Positions 9,261 through 9,322 of a stretch of DNA of 9,322 nt are shown in pieces. The notes beneath the pieces were generated by a model. It was not told the origin of the DNA and did not search any database. It saw only the letters and a program-made list of their open reading frames with translations. Position 1 is the stretch's first letter. Every line of letters begins with the position of its first letter. The position numbers and the translations under genes are program-made. The DNA is from Candidatus Solibacter sp. (GTDB lineage: Bacteria; Acidobacteriota; Terriglobia; Bryobacterales; Bryobacteraceae), in the NCBI GenBank assembly GCA_017883345.1, contig JADGNT010000144.1:1-9322 (forward strand). The letters are read 5' to 3'.

Positions 9261-9322
9261 ATGAGTTCCTCCCGCTTCAACCGCCGCCAGTTCTTCAAGA
9301 CCGCCGCTCTCGGCGCGACCGC
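9261..9322 (+). CDS. Start of a gene with a twin-arginine signal peptide (3' truncated by window edge)
   Basis: From the ATG at 9261 the frame reads MSSSRFNRRQFFKTAALGAT to the window end. NRRQFFK followed by a hydrophobic Ala/Leu/Gly run is a clear twin-arginine (Tat) export signal, so the product is exported already folded, often with a cofactor. This form is common in exported oxidoreductases and other proteins of Acidobacteriota and Planctomycetota. Only 20 residues are visible, so the family cannot be named. A weak GAG 7 nt upstream could be the ribosome-binding site. It diverges from the MNT/HEPN pair. Confidence 0.75.
   Translation, partial: MSSSRFNRRQFFKTAALGAT

Overview
The window (9,322 bp, GC-rich by eye, no rRNA, tRNA, CRISPR array or insertion sequence recognised) looks like a chromosomal segment of a soil Acidobacteriota, perhaps a Solibacter/Bryobacter-like lineage. 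That guess rests on the exported GH2 beta-galactosidase, the Gly-rich exported small protein, the Tat-type start at the right edge and the style of the DUF5996 and UBP proteins. No marker gene proves it.

Layout, left to right. (1) At 1-599 (+) is the 3' part of a TolC-type outer-membrane efflux gene cut by the window edge. (2) A minus-strand block runs from 5733 down to 641: a DUF5996 protein, a small UBP-type zinc-finger protein whose start sits 2 nt after the DUF5996 stop, a 1058-aa exported LacZ-type beta-galactosidase, and a 161-aa exported protein with Gly-rich hydrophobic segments. (3) From 5908 to 8094 (+) lies a compact three-gene osmoprotectant-type ABC importer (ATPase, permease, substrate-binding lipoprotein) in which consecutive genes overlap by 14 and 28 nt. 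(4) From 8095 to 8437 there is a 343-bp stretch with no gene I can support. (5) On the minus strand at 9150-8438 is a two-gene MNT nucleotidyltransferase/HEPN toxin-antitoxin pair with a 4-nt ATGA overlap. (6) At 9261 a plus-strand gene with a twin-arginine signal begins and leaves the window.

Working logic: the ABC importer is one functional unit (quaternary amine uptake or a related solute). The HEPN/MNT pair is a self-contained toxin-antitoxin or defence-like cassette. DUF5996 and UBP appear translationally coupled but their joint function is unknown. Nothing forms a clearly new multi-gene system; the most interesting points are the DUF5996-UBP coupling, the altered residues of the bacterial UBP finger, the minimal single-permease ABC operon and the HEPN/MNT cassette.
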